DNA of 64,000 bases, taken from Pantoea sp. A4. GTDB lineage: Bacteria; Pseudomonadota; Gammaproteobacteria; Enterobacterales; Enterobacteriaceae. Below the pieces are notes generated by a model that saw nothing but the letters and a program-made list of their open reading frames with translations, was not told the origin of the DNA and did no database searches. Position 1 is the stretch's first letter; each line of letters begins with the position of its first letter. The translations under genes and the position numbers were made by a program. Below, one piece after another: positions 9,556 through 20,814 of the stretch. Location: assembly GCF_000295955.2 (NCBI RefSeq), contig NZ_ALXE01000044.1, positions 1-64,000 on the forward strand. Direction: 5' to 3'.

Positions 9556-9580
9556 GCAAAATGTGTCGCTTGCTGCGGTA

Positions 9581-10798
9581 TTACTTTTTCTGCTCGTTCA
9601 ACGCACGGATACGTGAAGAGAGCGAGAACAGACGGATGAAGCCGCCCGCGTGACGGTGATCGTACACTTCGTCTTCGCCGAAGGTCGCGAACTCTTCCGA
9701 GTACAGGCTGTTAGCAGAGGTTTTCTGCGTGGCAATCGCCTGACCTTTGTACAGTTGCAGGACCACTTCACCGTTCACTTCTTCTGCCAGTGATTCAGCT
9801 GCCGCCTGGATAGATTTACGCAGTGGTGCGAACCAACGGCCATCGTATACCACGTAAGCCATTTCATGGCCCAACTGCTCACGCCATTTGAAGCTGTCAC
9901 GATCCAGAACCAGCTGCTCAACCGCACGCAGTGCATTTACCATGATGGTGCCGCCAGGGGTTTCGTAGCAGCCGCGAGATTTAATCCCAACCAGACGGTT
10001 TTCTACGATATCGATACGGCCAACACCGTGCTTAGCACCCAGCACGTTCAGTTTTTCCAGGCACTGGAATGGGCTCAGCTTCTCGCCGTTAACTGCAACT
10101 ACACGACCTTTCTCAACGGTCACGGTGACATTTTCAGGCTGGTCTGGTGCATCCAGAGGATCAACGGTCCACACCCAGCAATCTTTGGTCGGTGCGTTTG
10201 CTGGGCTTTCCAGTACGCCACCTTCGGTAGAGATGTGCCATGCGTTTTCATCACGGCTGTAGATTTTTTCCAGTGAAGCGGTGGTTGGGATGTTACGGAC
10301 TTTCAGGTAGTCCAGCAGCGCTTCACGTGAACGCAGATCCCACTCACGCCATGGCGCAACCACTTTCAGCTGTGGTGCCAGTGCGGTGTAGGTGGTTTCG
10401 AAACGCACCTGGTCGTTACCTTTACCGGTTGCACCGTGGCACAGCGCATCTGCGCCGACTTTCAACGCCAGCTCAACCTGCGCTTTAGCGATGATTGGAC
10501 GTGCCATTGAAGTACCCAGCAAATAAGTGCCTTCGTACAGCGCACCGGTTTGCAGAACAGGGTAGATGTAATCACTGATGAATTCTTCGCGCAGATCAAC
10601 AACGTGGCACTCAGAAGCCCCTGACTGCAGCGCTTTTTTCTCAACGCCTTCCAGATCAGCGGGGTCCTGGCCAATGTTGGCGACGAAAGCGACCACTTCA
10701 CAGCCGCCGTAGTTCTCTTTCAGCCATGGAATGATGGCGGAAGTATCCAGGCCACCGGAGTAAGCCAGAACGATTTTTTTGATATTTTGCGTTGCCAT
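9581..10798 (-). CDS. argG: argininosuccinate synthase ArgG
   Basis: Condenses citrulline and aspartate with ATP to argininosuccinate. 405 residues: this is the shorter common bacterial type, unlike the longer E. coli enzyme (about 447). The PP-loop ATP site [11 protein letters not shown] is at the N-terminus; [13 protein letters not shown] and the [10 protein letters not shown] block are present. In E. coli argG stands alone elsewhere; here it sits between argB and argH in the arginine cluster, an arrangement known from other enterobacteria and many other proteobacteria. Gap to argB 28 bp. Confidence 0.97.
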   Translation of the reverse strand: MATQNIKKIVLAYSGGLDTSAIIPWLKENYGGCEVVAFVANIGQDPADLEGVEKKALQSGASECHVVDLREEFISDYIYPVLQTGALYEGTYLLGTSMARPIIAKAQVELALKVGADALCHGATGKGNDQVRFETTYTALAPQLKVVAPWREWDLRSREALLDYLKVRNIPTTASLEKIYSRDENAWHISTEGGVLESPANAPTKDCWVWTVDPLDAPDQPENVTVTVEKGRVVAVNGEKLSPFQCLEKLNVLGAKHGVGRIDIVENRLVGIKSRGCYETPGGTIMVNALRAVEQLVLDRDSFKWREQLGHEMAYVVYDGRWFAPLRKSIQAAAESLAEEVNGEVVLQLYKGQAIATQKTSANSLYSEEFATFGEDEVYDHRHAGGFIRLFSLSSRIRALNEQKK

Positions 10799-10826
10799 TT
10801 GGTCGTAATCCTTGAATCAGAGTCGT

Positions 10827-11603
10827 TTAAGCGAAAATCCGGGTGCCAATCGAGACACCATTGAACAGCTCAGGGAGTTGTTCAGCATGACGCCAGCTAG
10901 CGATATCTACCGGGCGTCCCAGAGTACGTGCTGCATCAAGCGCCGCACGTACTTTCACAATCATACCGTCAGTGATCACTCCGTCAGCGATCAACTGTTC
11001 GGCTTTTTCTGCCGTCATTTCAGCCATGCGCTGACGGTTGCCATCCAGAATACCACTGACATCAGACAGCAGCACCAGATCTGCACCCAGCGTTGAAGCC
11101 AGCGCGGTCGCGGCCTGATCGGCATTCACATTCATCAGTTCGCCTTCGGCGGTAATGCCGATAGAGCTGACAATCGGCATATAGCCGGCGTCCAGCAGCG
11201 TATGCAGCAACGCTGGATTACCCGGCGTAGCCTGCCCTACGTGACCGAGTTCAGGGTCGAATTGCGTGACATTCACCAACCCGGCATCACCCAGGCACAG
11301 GCCGACGGCGCGCAGGGCGTATTTGTTCGCCCAGGCAAGCAGCGTTTTGTTAGCCGTTCCCGCCAGTGCGCCAGTAATAATGTCGATTTGGTCGGCTGGT
11401 GTGACCCGCAGACCGTTTTTCTTCTGTACCGGCAGCGCCAGCTTTTTCATTAGCTCGTCAACCAGACAGCCGCCGCCGTGCACAATAATCAACGGGCGCT
11501 GATGGGCTGAACGATAGGCGACCAGGGCTTCAAACAGACGCGCCAGCGCCTCTTCGCTATCCAGCAGCACGCCGCCGAGTTTAATAATTAATGGATTGCT
11601 CAT
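10827..11603 (-). CDS. argB: acetylglutamate kinase ArgB
   Basis: Second step of arginine synthesis: phosphorylates N-acetylglutamate. 258 residues, as in E. coli. Amino-acid kinase fold with the phosphate-binding PLIIKLGG at the N-terminus and IIVHGGG about 30 residues on; [13 protein letters not shown] and VSGILDGN are typical. I use the ATG at 11603 ([11 protein letters not shown]) with GGAAAGG just upstream, not the longer frame to 11621. Fourteen bases separate it from argC, so they are in one operon. Confidence 0.97.
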   Translation of the reverse strand: MSNPLIIKLGGVLLDSEEALARLFEALVAYRSAHQRPLIIVHGGGCLVDELMKKLALPVQKKNGLRVTPADQIDIITGALAGTANKTLLAWANKYALRAVGLCLGDAGLVNVTQFDPELGHVGQATPGNPALLHTLLDAGYMPIVSSIGITAEGELMNVNADQAATALASTLGADLVLLSDVSGILDGNRQRMAEMTAEKAEQLIADGVITDGMIVKVRAALDAARTLGRPVDIASWRHAEQLPELFNGVSIGTRIFA

Positions 11604-11617
11604 GACCTTTCCGCCGC

Positions 11618-12622
11618 TCAAATCAGTGACTGGGTTTCAGGGAAACCGAAACGGATATTCAGGCACTGCACGGCTTGCGATGCTGCACCTTTCAGCAGGT
11701 TATCTTCTGCTGCGACCACAATCAGATGTTCGCCCTGCACGGCAAAGCCAATGTCGCAGTACGGCAGGCCAACCACGGCTTTCAGCGCGGGCACACCGTC
11801 TTCATAAACACGCACCAGCGGTTTATCGTTATAGGCGTTATGGAACGCCTGCGCCACATCTTCACGCGTTACGCCAGGATTCAGACGGCAGGTCGTGGTC
11901 GCCAGAATACCGCGTGGGAAGTTGCCCAGATGCGGTGTGAGAATCACTGGCGTGCCCAAATGCACGGCAATTTCAGGCTGGTGACGGTGATTAAACAGGC
12001 CATAGGCTTGCAGGCTCACTTCACACAGGCTGGTGTTGAGGTTGGCTTTACGTCCAGCACCGCTCACGCCGCTGGTGGCGTTAATCACTGGCCACTGCGC
12101 TTCGTTGATCAGACCGGCGTCAAGCAGCGGCTTGAGTGACAGTTGAGCTGCGGTAGGATAGCAACCCGGCACAGCCACTAATTGTGCCTGTGCGATGGCT
12201 TCACGGTTCCACTCAGCCAGACCATAAACAGCCTTATCTAGCCAGTCAGCGTGCTGGTGTGGGAAGCCGTAATATTGGGTATAGAAAGCGCCATCATTGA
12301 CACGGAATGCGCCTGACAGGTCGAACACCACGCAACCGGCTTTCAGGAACTCTGGAGCCAAATCGTGGCTCACTTCGTGCGCGGTGGCGAGGAACACTAC
12401 ATCCACTTTATCTGCCCATTCAGCGGCATTGCTCAGCGGCTGCAATGGCAGATCGATCACGCCCTTAAGCTGCGGATGAAGATCAGAAAGACGTTTTCCT
12501 GCATCCGGGCTTTGCGCGGAAACCGCCAGAGCGGTTATGTTCATATGTGGATGGCGATTGAGGAAAGTGGCAAGCTCTACGCCAGCATAGCCACTGGCAC
12601 CAACGATCAGCGTATTCAACAT
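11618..12622 (-). CDS. argC: N-acetyl-gamma-glutamyl-phosphate reductase ArgC
   Basis: NADPH-dependent third step of arginine synthesis. 334 residues, equal to E. coli. NADP-binding [17 protein letters not shown] at the N-terminus, the catalytic cysteine in [13 protein letters not shown] and the partner histidine in NHRHQPEI. The frame is open to 12799, but the ATG at 12622 gives the family N-terminus. First gene of the argCBGH run; its promoter lies under two ARG boxes shared with divergent argE. Confidence 0.97.
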   Translation of the reverse strand: MLNTLIVGASGYAGVELATFLNRHPHMNITALAVSAQSPDAGKRLSDLHPQLKGVIDLPLQPLSNAAEWADKVDVVFLATAHEVSHDLAPEFLKAGCVVFDLSGAFRVNDGAFYTQYYGFPHQHADWLDKAVYGLAEWNREAIAQAQLVAVPGCYPTAAQLSLKPLLDAGLINEAQWPVINATSGVSGAGRKANLNTSLCEVSLQAYGLFNHRHQPEIAVHLGTPVILTPHLGNFPRGILATTTCRLNPGVTREDVAQAFHNAYNDKPLVRVYEDGVPALKAVVGLPYCDIGFAVQGEHLIVVAAEDNLLKGAASQAVQCLNIRFGFPETQSLI

Positions 12623-12725
12623 CAGGCTGTATACCTTTTTACAGTCACACATTCCGGGTCGCGGCCTTGCCCCGTTGCCCACCATGTCGTTTGCAGCAAA
12701 TTTGGGTTCACATGCATACGACGTT

Positions 12726-12766
12726 AATGTATTTTTATTCACTATTAATGCATGAATATTGATACA
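12726..12766. promoter_or_regulatory. two ARG boxes (ArgR operator)
   Basis: Two 18-bp imperfect palindromes of the TGAATwwwwATTCA type lie at about 12726-12743 (TGTATTTTTATTCA core) and 12750-12766 (TGAATATTGATACA core), 6 bp apart. They sit in the argC-argE divergent gap. The sequence is almost that of the E. coli argE-argC operator, so ArgR with arginine should repress both directions. Confidence 0.9.
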
Positions 12767-12789
12767 TCCTAACTCAAGGACCGTCAACA

Positions 12790-13941
12790 GTGAAGACAAA
12801 ATTACCGCCTTTTATCGAACTGTACCGCCAGTTGATCGCTACCCCGTCGATCAGTGCGACTGAAAGCGCGTTGGATCAGAGTAATGAAACTTTAATCAGT
12901 TTGCTGGCAGGCTGGTTCCGCGATCTTGGCTTCCAGGTTGAAGTACAGCCGGTGCCGGGAACGCGTCGTAAATTCAACATGCTGGCACGCAGTGGCGATG
13001 GCGCAGGCGGACTGCTGCTAGCCGGTCATACTGACACAGTTCCTTTCGATGACGGGCGCTGGACGCGCGATCCGTTCACCCTGACCGAACATGACAATAA
13101 ACTCTATGGTCTGGGCACCGCAGATATGAAGGGCTTTTTTGCCTTTATTCTCGACGCGCTGCGTGATGTCGATGTGACAACACTGAAAAAACCGCTCTAC
13201 ATTCTGGCAACTGCCGATGAAGAAACCACCATGGCCGGTGCGCAGTATTTCGCTGAAAGTACGCATATCCGGCCTGACTGCGCCATCATTGGTGAGCCAA
13301 CGTCACTCAAGCCGGTGCGAGCACACAAAGGTCACCTCTCGAATGCGATTCGCATTGAAGGTCATTCCGGTCACTCCAGCGATCCGGCGCGTGGCGTTAA
13401 TGCCATTGAGCTGATGCATGAAGCTATCGGCCACCTGATGGGGCTGCGCAACACGCTGAAAGAACGCTATCACCACGCCGATTTCGCCATTCCCTATCCC
13501 ACCATGAACTTTGGCCGCATCAGCGGCGGCGATGCAGTAAACCGTATCTGTGCATGCTGCGAACTGCATATGGACATCCGCCCGCTGCCAGGGCTGACGC
13601 TGGACGATCTGGATGGATTGCTGAATGAAGCACTGGCACCGGTGAGCGAGCGCTGGCCTGGCCGTCTGACGGTGGGAGCCATGCATCCCCCTATCCCTGG
13701 CTATGAGTGTCCGAAGAATCATGAACTGGTGAAGGTGGTGGAGAAACTGCTGGGTGTTGAGACAGAAGTAGTGAACTACTGCACCGAAGCGCCATTTATT
13801 CAGCAGTTATGCCCAACGCTGGTATTGGGACCGGGATCGATCAACCAGGCGCACCAGCCAGATGAATTTATCGATACCGCATTTATCAAGCCCACACGCG
13901 AACTCATTTCTCAAGTGGTGCACCATTTCTGCCACTGTTAA
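12790..13941 (+). CDS. argE: acetylornithine deacetylase ArgE
   Basis: Removes the acetyl group from N-acetylornithine to give ornithine. 383 residues, as in E. coli. M20 dinuclear-zinc peptidase fold: metal-ligand blocks [22 protein letters not shown], the catalytic DEETTMAG and the C-terminal [11 protein letters not shown] are all present. The start is a GTG at 12790 with AAGGA upstream; this matches the E. coli N-terminus MKNKLPPFIE. Divergent from argC across the ARG boxes. Confidence 0.97.
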   Translation: MKTKLPPFIELYRQLIATPSISATESALDQSNETLISLLAGWFRDLGFQVEVQPVPGTRRKFNMLARSGDGAGGLLLAGHTDTVPFDDGRWTRDPFTLTEHDNKLYGLGTADMKGFFAFILDALRDVDVTTLKKPLYILATADEETTMAGAQYFAESTHIRPDCAIIGEPTSLKPVRAHKGHLSNAIRIEGHSGHSSDPARGVNAIELMHEAIGHLMGLRNTLKERYHHADFAIPYPTMNFGRISGGDAVNRICACCELHMDIRPLPGLTLDDLDGLLNEALAPVSERWPGRLTVGAMHPPIPGYECPKNHELVKVVEKLLGVETEVVNYCTEAPFIQQLCPTLVLGPGSINQAHQPDEFIDTAFIKPTRELISQVVHHFCHC

Positions 13942-13951
13942 GCAATAAATC

Positions 13952-13983
13952 GGGCATTTTGCTGATAATTCAGCAAAATGCCC
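13952..13983. terminator. hairpin after argE
   Basis: A perfect 14-bp stem GGGCATTTTGCTGA/TCAGCAAAATGCCC with a TAAT loop starts 10 bp after the argE stop. No T run follows on either strand, so it may be a 3'-end-protecting stem rather than a strong intrinsic terminator. The remaining 227 bp to ppc show no other feature I can support beyond the ppc leader. Confidence 0.55.
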
Positions 13984-14210
13984 CAGCAATTCCCTTTGAT
14001 GGGTGATAAGAATAACTTATCTCGCTTACCTCCAGTTAAATTCCATGAATTTCCGTTATTTAGCGACACGTTTATGTCAGTTTAAGTCAATTGACGAATC
14101 CATGATTACGTGGCTAGATAAAAGACGATGTTATGTCCACGTGATCTTATTCACAGATTTTCGGGCATATGTGGTGGTGTTTATTTAGACGATAAGGTTA
14201 ACAGGGTCCA

Positions 14211-16862
14211 ATGAACGAACAATATTCCGCAATGCGTAGTAACGTCAGTATGCTCGGCAAATTGCTCGGGGATACCATCAAGGATGCTTTAGGAGAGAAC
14301 ATCCTCGAGCGGGTAGAAACTATCCGTAAACTCTCGAAGTCATCCCGTGCCGGAAATGACGCTCATCGCCAGGAACTGTTGACCACACTGCAAAATCTGT
14401 CTAATGAGGAGCTGTTGCCTGTTGCTCGTGCATTTAGCCAGTTCCTCAATCTGACCAACGTTGCTGAGCAGTATCAAACCATTTCCCGCAGCGGCGATGG
14501 CGCTAACCACCCTGAACTGCTGAAAAAGACCTTCGAAAACCTGAAACAGCAGGGCAACATCAGCGAGTCAGCGATCCGCGAAGCGATTGAATCGCTGTCG
14601 CTGGAACTGGTGCTGACTGCGCACCCAACCGAAATTACCCGTCGTACGCTGATTCACAAACTGGTCGAAGTAAATAGCTGCCTGAAGCAGCTCGATCACA
14701 GCGACGTGTCCGAATACGAATACAACCAGATTATGCGCCGTCTGCGCCAGCTAGTGGCTCAGGCATGGCACACGGATGAGATCCGTAAATATCGCCCGAC
14801 CCCGATCGACGAAGCTAAATGGGGCTTTGCCGTGGTTGAAAACAGCCTGTGGGAAGGCGTACCGGCTTTCCTGCGCGAACTGAACGAACAGGTTGAAGAA
14901 ACCTTTGGCATCAAGCTGCCAGTGGACTTCGTGCCGGTGAAATTCACTTCATGGATGGGCGGTGACCGTGATGGCAACCCTAACGTTGTGGCCAGCGTAA
15001 CGCGCCATGCACTGCAACTGGGGCGCTGGAAAGCCGCCGACCTGTTCCTGCGCGATATCGCTGTCCTGATTTCCGAACTCTCAATGTCCGAATGTACTCC
15101 GGAAGTGCTGGAGTTAAGTGGCGATCCAGAAGCAATTGAACCCTATCGTGTGATTCTGAAGCGTCTGCGCAGCCAGTTAATGAGCACCCAGGCCTACCTG
15201 GAGCGCCGCCTGAAAGGTGAGCGCCTGCCGCGTCCAGCAGACCTGCTGATCACCAATGAACAGCTCTGGCAGCCGCTGTATACCATTTATCAGTCACTGC
15301 AGAAGTGCGATATGGGGATCATCGCCAATGGCCAACTGCTGGATACGTTGCGCCGCGTGAAGTGTTTTGGTGTTCCGCTGGTCCGAATTGATATTCGCCA
15401 GGAGAGCACACGTCATACTCAGGCGATTGCCGAGATTACCCGTTATCTGGGCCTGGGCGATTATGAAAGCTGGTCTGAAGCAGACAAACAAGCCTTCCTG
15501 ATCCGTGAACTGAACTCCAAGCGCCCGCTGCTGCCACGGAGTTGGGAACCGACCGACGACACGCGTGAAGTGCTGGAAACTTGTCGTGTTGCGGCGGAAG
15601 TGCCGGAAGGCTCAATTGCTGCCTATGTTATTTCTATGGCAAAAACGCCGTCCGATGTACTGGGCGTGCACCTGCTGTTGAAAGAAGCGGGTATCACTTT
15701 TGCGATGCCAGTTGCCCCGCTGTTTGAAACCCTGGACGACCTGAACAATGCCAATGACGTCATGGGCCAGTTGCTCAATATCGACTGGTATCGCGGCTTT
15801 ATTCAGGGCAAGCAGATGGTCATGATTGGCTACTCTGACTCGGCAAAAGATGCAGGTGTCATGGCGGCAAGCTGGGCACAGTATCAGGCTCAGGATGCAC
15901 TGATTAAAACCTGTGAAAAAGCCGGTATCGCTCTGACGCTGTTCCACGGACGCGGCGGCACCATTGGCCGTGGCGGCGCACCAGCGCATGCGGCCCTGCT
16001 GTCACAGCCACCGGGGAGCCTGAAAGGCGGCCTGCGCGTCACCGAACAAGGTGAGATGATCCGCTTTAAGTTCGGCTTACCGCAAGTGGCAGTGGCCAGC
16101 CTTTCGCTCTATACCGGTGCGATTCTGGAAGCGAACCTGCTGCCACCGCCAGAGCCTAAAGCGGAATGGCGCAACATCATGGATCAGCTCTCTGCGCACT
16201 CTTGTGCCATGTACCGTGGCTATGTGCGTGAGAACCCTGACTTCGTGCCGTACTTCCGTTCAGCCACACCAGAACAGGAACTGGGTAAGCTGCCACTCGG
16301 CTCGCGCCCGGCGAAACGCCGTCCTACCGGCGGTGTTGAATCACTGCGCGCTATTCCGTGGATCTTCGCGTGGACGCAAAACCGTCTGATGCTGCCCGCC
16401 TGGCTTGGTGCCGGTGCAGCCATTCAACAGGCAATGAATGATGGCCACCGCGATCAGCTGGAAGCAATGTGCCGTGACTGGCCATTCTTCTCCACCCGTT
16501 TGGGCATGCTGGAGATGGTGTTCCTGAAAGCGGATTTGTGGCTGGCGGAGTATTACGATCAGCGCCTGGTAGATAAGTCACTGTGGCCGCTGGGGCAACA
16601 GCTACGCGACCAGTTAGAAGCGGATATCAAAGCGGTACTGACCATTGCTAACGATGCACATTTAATGGCCGATCAGCCCTGGATTGCAGAATCCATCGCG
16701 CTACGTAATGTCTATACCGACCCACTCAACCTGCTCCAGGCCGAACTTCTGCATCGCGCCCGTGCGCAGGAAGCGCGTGGTGAAGAACCTGATGCCAGCG
16801 TTGAACAAGCGCTGATGGTCAGCATTGCTGGTGTTGCTGCGGGTATGCGTAACACGGGTTAA
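14211..16862 (+). CDS. ppc: phosphoenolpyruvate carboxylase Ppc
   Basis: Anaplerotic enzyme that carboxylates PEP with bicarbonate to oxaloacetate. 883 residues, identical in length to E. coli. Catalytic and substrate motifs are intact: [12 protein letters not shown] (His138), [28 protein letters not shown], the glycine-rich [14 protein letters not shown] loop, and the C-terminal MRNTG that forms part of the active and allosteric region. Convergent with metL; ends before a strong terminator. Confidence 0.98.
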   Translation: MNEQYSAMRSNVSMLGKLLGDTIKDALGENILERVETIRKLSKSSRAGNDAHRQELLTTLQNLSNEELLPVARAFSQFLNLTNVAEQYQTISRSGDGANHPELLKKTFENLKQQGNISESAIREAIESLSLELVLTAHPTEITRRTLIHKLVEVNSCLKQLDHSDVSEYEYNQIMRRLRQLVAQAWHTDEIRKYRPTPIDEAKWGFAVVENSLWEGVPAFLRELNEQVEETFGIKLPVDFVPVKFTSWMGGDRDGNPNVVASVTRHALQLGRWKAADLFLRDIAVLISELSMSECTPEVLELSGDPEAIEPYRVILKRLRSQLMSTQAYLERRLKGERLPRPADLLITNEQLWQPLYTIYQSLQKCDMGIIANGQLLDTLRRVKCFGVPLVRIDIRQESTRHTQAIAEITRYLGLGDYESWSEADKQAFLIRELNSKRPLLPRSWEPTDDTREVLETCRVAAEVPEGSIAAYVISMAKTPSDVLGVHLLLKEAGITFAMPVAPLFETLDDLNNANDVMGQLLNIDWYRGFIQGKQMVMIGYSDSAKDAGVMAASWAQYQAQDALIKTCEKAGIALTLFHGRGGTIGRGGAPAHAALLSQPPGSLKGGLRVTEQGEMIRFKFGLPQVAVASLSLYTGAILEANLLPPPEPKAEWRNIMDQLSAHSCAMYRGYVRENPDFVPYFRSATPEQELGKLPLGSRPAKRRPTGGVESLRAIPWIFAWTQNRLMLPAWLGAGAAIQQAMNDGHRDQLEAMCRDWPFFSTRLGMLEMVFLKADLWLAEYYDQRLVDKSLWPLGQQLRDQLEADIKAVLTIANDAHLMADQPWIAESIALRNVYTDPLNLLQAELLHRARAQEARGEEPDASVEQALMVSIAGVAAGMRNTG

Positions 16863-16905
16863 TGATGGCTGCCCCGGTGAAAGCCGGGGAGAGCTAATAA
16901 GTCAG

Positions 16906-16933
16906 AAAGGGTGCCACGAGGGCACCCTTTTTT
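16906..16933 (+). terminator. ppc terminator
   Basis: Stem AAAGGGTGCC/GGCACCCTTT with an ACGA loop followed by more T residues on the plus strand, between the convergent ppc and metL genes. A second small hairpin (CCCCGG...CCGGGG, about 16872-16889) precedes it. Confidence 0.88.
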
Positions 16934-16945
16934 GATTCAAAGAGA

Positions 16946-19381
16946 TTAGAGCAGCTGCGCCAGCCGGTTGATATCGGACTGAATAGCGCCAGCAGTGACA
17001 TCACGCCCGGCGCCAGGCCCGCGAATCACCAGTGGGTTATCGCGATACCAGCGGCTTTCAATGGCAAACACGTTATCACAGGGTAACAGCGCTGCCAGTG
17101 GATGGTCTGCTCGCACGGCTTCAACACCGACACGGGCCTTCCCGTTAGCATCAAAACGCGCGACATAGCGTAACACCAGCCCCATCTCCTGCGCCGCTTC
17201 CAGGCGTTGCAGCATCTGCTCGTCAAGAGTTGCGCCATTTTCAAAGAAGTGATCGATGGACTCATCGGCACAGCCCGCTGGCACCAGTGATTCCACACGG
17301 ACCTGATCGGGTTCAATATCGTAGCCCGCTTCACGCGCCAAAATTACCAGCTTACGCTTCACGTCCTGCCCGCTGAGGTCAACACGCGGATCGGGTTCAG
17401 TCAGTCCTTGCTGCCATGCCTGGTCAACCAGTTCGGTAAACGGCACCGTGCCATCAAACATCAGGAACAGCCACGAAAGTGTGCCGGAGAAGATGCCGCT
17501 GATCGCCAGAATGCTATCACCGCTTTCGCGCAGATCCCGCACGGTGTGGTTGATAGGCAAACCAGCACCTACCGTGGCGTTATACAGCCAATGGCGGCCT
17601 GTTTTCGCAAATGCATCGCGAATCTGACGCCACTGTGCGCTGCCAGAAGCCCCGGCAACCTTATTGGCACTGATCACGTGAAAACCGTGGCTGGCAAAAT
17701 CATGATACTGCTGCGCCAGAGATTCACTGGCAGTCACATCCAACACCACCAGATCATCAAACGGATGTTCACACATCCACAGGAACAGAGACTCTTCGTC
17801 GCGTTCCTGTGCTTCATCATCAAAGAAAGCCAATGCGCGGCTGGCATCCAGCCCCTGATAATTCAGCAAGCTGCGGCGGCTGTCTGCCACACCAGCCAGC
17901 ACATATTCAAAACCGGTGCGCGCTGAAAGCGTCTCCTGCTCGCGCGCAAACAGCTCAAGCCAGCGCGAACCGATATTGCCTTTGCCAAACAGCATCAGGC
18001 CAATGCGTTTTTCTGCCCGGAACAGAGACTGATGCAGCCCCTGAATCACGTGCTGAGTCGGCCCGACACGCAATACCGCCACCAGGCTAATATGGTCTTC
18101 CGACTGCCAGATAAACTCGACGGGCTGATCCTGCAACTGCTGCCAGAAACGGTGGCTATGCAGCGGGTTACGGGTTACACCCGCGCCGACAAGTGCCACC
18201 AGCGCCAAACCGTCACGCAGCTGCAAATGACCCGGCAGAGCAGCATCTTGCAACAGCTCAAACACGCTGTTCACGACTTCCGAGGTGTAGCAAAGCTGAA
18301 TCAAACGGCGATCGAGATGCACTCCTACCGCTAACGGGCGCAGCTGCGCGCGTTTCAGTAACAGATCGATCTCTTTTTGCAGATGGGAGAAATCATGCTG
18401 CGCGGGGATCTGGATTTCGATCAGACAGACGTCATCATGGCTGGTAACGATACGTGCACCCGTGCCAGAAGCCAGCACACGCTCAATACGCGTAGAACCC
18501 TGCTCTGGTTGATAGCTACAACGCAATTGCAGATCGATATCGCTGTTCGAGACCGGCTGTAAGGTACGAGTATGTAATACCGGCGCTGCCAGACGCGCCA
18601 GCTCACTGGCTTCATCCAGACGCAGCAGCGGGAGCAAACAGGCATCGGAGACTTTACGTGGGTCAGCGCTGTACACACCGGCCACATCACTCCAGATGGT
18701 GACGCGTTTCACGCCAGCCAGCGCACCAATTTGGGTGGCTGAATAGTCTGAACCGTTGCGTCCCAGCAGTACGGTCTCACCGCTGTCGTTACCGCTGATA
18801 AACCCAGTGACCACCACACGCTGATGTGGATGCTGAGCCAGCAGAGCCTGTAACAGCGGCCATGATTTCCCTTCATCGACCTGAGGTTGTGCAGCACGCT
18901 CAGCACGCAGGAAATCACGTGCATCCAGCCAGCAGGCATCAATATCTCGCTGACACAGTACCGCAGCCATCAGTCGGGCTGACCAAATTTCTCCGTGCCC
19001 AACGACTTCGGCGTATACCGCCTCAGTGATTGTTCCATCCAGCAGTGCAGCAAGACGCTCCAGATCACGGATAAACTCCGTGATCATCGGTTCTGCGATT
19101 TCAGCAGGCAGTAATGAGTCAATCAGCTCACTCTGGAAACGGCGTAAAGTCTGTTGCACCTGGTGAGCCGCCAGCCGATCGCTCTGGCTGAGCTTCAGCC
19201 AGCTAATCAGCTGATTGGTGGTGCTACCCGCAGCGGATACCACCATCAGATCGCCCGGTTGGCTATAACCCGCCATAATTTCCGCCACGCGTTGATAGCA
19301 ACGTGGGTCTGCCAGGCTACTCCCCCCAAATTTATGCAACTGCTTTATCGTCGGCGTTCCCGCGCCTGCTGAACTCGTCAT
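16946..19381 (-). CDS. metL: aspartokinase II / homoserine dehydrogenase II MetL
   Basis: Bifunctional enzyme for the first and third steps of the aspartate pathway, the methionine-linked isozyme. 811 residues (E. coli 810). The aspartokinase domain starts with QLHKFGGSSLAD and covers about 1-450; the homoserine dehydrogenase domain begins at the NAD(P) motif MLFGKGNIGSRWLELF and runs to the end. It follows metB on the same strand with two bases between stop and start; its GGAG site lies inside the metB stop region, so translation is probably coupled. No metF follows, unlike E. coli. Confidence 0.97.
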   Translation of the reverse strand: MTSSAGAGTPTIKQLHKFGGSSLADPRCYQRVAEIMAGYSQPGDLMVVSAAGSTTNQLISWLKLSQSDRLAAHQVQQTLRRFQSELIDSLLPAEIAEPMITEFIRDLERLAALLDGTITEAVYAEVVGHGEIWSARLMAAVLCQRDIDACWLDARDFLRAERAAQPQVDEGKSWPLLQALLAQHPHQRVVVTGFISGNDSGETVLLGRNGSDYSATQIGALAGVKRVTIWSDVAGVYSADPRKVSDACLLPLLRLDEASELARLAAPVLHTRTLQPVSNSDIDLQLRCSYQPEQGSTRIERVLASGTGARIVTSHDDVCLIEIQIPAQHDFSHLQKEIDLLLKRAQLRPLAVGVHLDRRLIQLCYTSEVVNSVFELLQDAALPGHLQLRDGLALVALVGAGVTRNPLHSHRFWQQLQDQPVEFIWQSEDHISLVAVLRVGPTQHVIQGLHQSLFRAEKRIGLMLFGKGNIGSRWLELFAREQETLSARTGFEYVLAGVADSRRSLLNYQGLDASRALAFFDDEAQERDEESLFLWMCEHPFDDLVVLDVTASESLAQQYHDFASHGFHVISANKVAGASGSAQWRQIRDAFAKTGRHWLYNATVGAGLPINHTVRDLRESGDSILAISGIFSGTLSWLFLMFDGTVPFTELVDQAWQQGLTEPDPRVDLSGQDVKRKLVILAREAGYDIEPDQVRVESLVPAGCADESIDHFFENGATLDEQMLQRLEAAQEMGLVLRYVARFDANGKARVGVEAVRADHPLAALLPCDNVFAIESRWYRDNPLVIRGPGAGRDVTAGAIQSDINRLAQLL

Positions 19382-19383
19382 GC

Positions 19384-20544
19384 TTACTCCTCGGAAGCGA
19401 TCCGGAATGCGTTATCCAGATCGGCAATTAAATCTTCGTGATCTTCAATACCGGTTGAAATACGCAGCAACGTCTCGGAAATTCCGGCAGCCGCGCGTGC
19501 TTCAGCAGACATGCCCGCGTGGGTCATGGTTGCGGTATGAGAGATCAAACTTTCAACGCCTCCCAAAGACTCCGCCAGCGTAAACAGCTGCAAGGCTTTG
19601 AGGAAACGGCGTAGGCGGGCTTCATCACCATCAAACTCGAAGCTTAACATGGCGCCAAAACCGCGTTGTTGACGGGCCGCATACTCGTGACCCGCATTTT
19701 CAGGCAACGAAGGATGATACAGCTTTTTCACCAAAGGTTGTTGCTTTAGGTAATCAACTATCGCCAGTGCATTACGCTGTGCCGCCGCCATACGCGGGGC
19801 CAGAGTGCGCATACCGCGCAGCAGCAGGTAGCTATCAAACGCGCCGCCTGTTACACCAATATTATTGGCCCACCACGCCATCTCCGTCGCGACCGCAGGA
19901 TCTTTCGAAACCACAGCACCGGCCACAACATCGGAGTGTCCGTTGAGATATTTTGTGCAGGAGTGGATAACCAAATCCGCACCCAGCGCCAGCGGATTTT
20001 GCAACGCCGGGCTCAGGAAGGTGTTATCAACCACACTGACAGCACCCGCTTCACGTGCGGCCTGACAGATGGCCGCGATATCCACTACGCGCAGCAGAGG
20101 GTTGCTTGGGCTTTCGACCAGAACCAGTTTAGGTTTTTCCGCCATGGCAGCGGCTAATGCGGCTTTATCGCCCTGATCGACAAATTTCACGCGATAAGCG
20201 CCGCGCTTGCTCAGGCTGTCAAACAGACGATAGCTACCGCCGTAGCAGTCATGCGGGGCAACCAGCAGATCGCCAGGCTTCAGAAACACGGTGGTGACCA
20301 GATGGATCGCAGACATACCGGTATTGGTCAATACTGCGCCCGCACCGCCTTCCAGTTCTGCCAGGGCGCGCTGCACGACATCACGCGTTGGATTACCGCG
20401 ACGCGAGTAGTCATGTGCACGAGGCTGGTTGAAATCAAGAAAGTTATAGGTACTGGAGAGGTGAATCGGGGGGACAACGCAGCCATATTGCTCGTCATCA
20501 TTCAAACCGCTGCGTACTGCGATGGTTGCCTGTTTACGCGTCAT
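19384..20544 (-). CDS. metB: cystathionine gamma-synthase MetB
   Basis: PLP enzyme that joins O-succinylhomoserine and cysteine into cystathionine in methionine synthesis. 386 residues, the same as E. coli. The PLP lysine lies in SCTKYLNGHSDVVAG, with YSRRGNPTRD and VESPSNPLLRV also typical of the gamma family. First gene of the metBL operon; its promoter region carries tandem MetJ operators, so it is repressed by MetJ with S-adenosylmethionine. Confidence 0.97.
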   Translation of the reverse strand: MTRKQATIAVRSGLNDDEQYGCVVPPIHLSSTYNFLDFNQPRAHDYSRRGNPTRDVVQRALAELEGGAGAVLTNTGMSAIHLVTTVFLKPGDLLVAPHDCYGGSYRLFDSLSKRGAYRVKFVDQGDKAALAAAMAEKPKLVLVESPSNPLLRVVDIAAICQAAREAGAVSVVDNTFLSPALQNPLALGADLVIHSCTKYLNGHSDVVAGAVVSKDPAVATEMAWWANNIGVTGGAFDSYLLLRGMRTLAPRMAAAQRNALAIVDYLKQQPLVKKLYHPSLPENAGHEYAARQQRGFGAMLSFEFDGDEARLRRFLKALQLFTLAESLGGVESLISHTATMTHAGMSAEARAAAGISETLLRISTGIEDHEDLIADLDNAFRIASEE

Positions 20545-20603
20545 GGTGCTTACTGTTCCTGAAGCTGAGAATAAAAGAGGCCACAGGATAACACCCCCAA
20601 TTT

Positions 20604-20635
20604 AGACGTCAATACATCTGGACATCTAAATGTCT
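20604..20635. promoter_or_regulatory. tandem met boxes (MetJ operator)
   Basis: Four consecutive 8-bp sequences resembling the consensus AGACGTCT are seen: AGACGTCA, ATACATCT, GGACATCT, AAATGTCT. They lie between the divergent metB and metJ genes, the same place as in E. coli, where MetJ dimers bind side by side and repress both genes. Confidence 0.92.
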
Positions 20636-20717
20636 TTGCGTATAGATTGAGCAGAAGCGCAATACCCGCTAAAATTATGCGTCATCGCCTGTCTGCAGGG
20701 TTTATGCCACAGGGATG

Positions 20718-20746
20718 TACCGATAAAATGCGCATTTTCATCGGTA
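20718..20746. repeat. near-perfect palindrome in the metJ leader
   Basis: TACCGAT and AAAATGC are mirrored by GCATTTT and ATCGGTA with a single unpaired base, giving a compact symmetrical element about 70 bp upstream of the metJ start. It could fold as an RNA stem in the metJ leader or be a protein-binding palindrome. I do not recognise it. Confidence 0.5.
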
Positions 20747-20814
20747 AGGCATCTGGAAATCGGGCATAATCCCCCCTTTTCCCCACAATTAACTTTTATT
20801 GATTAAGGTAAACC

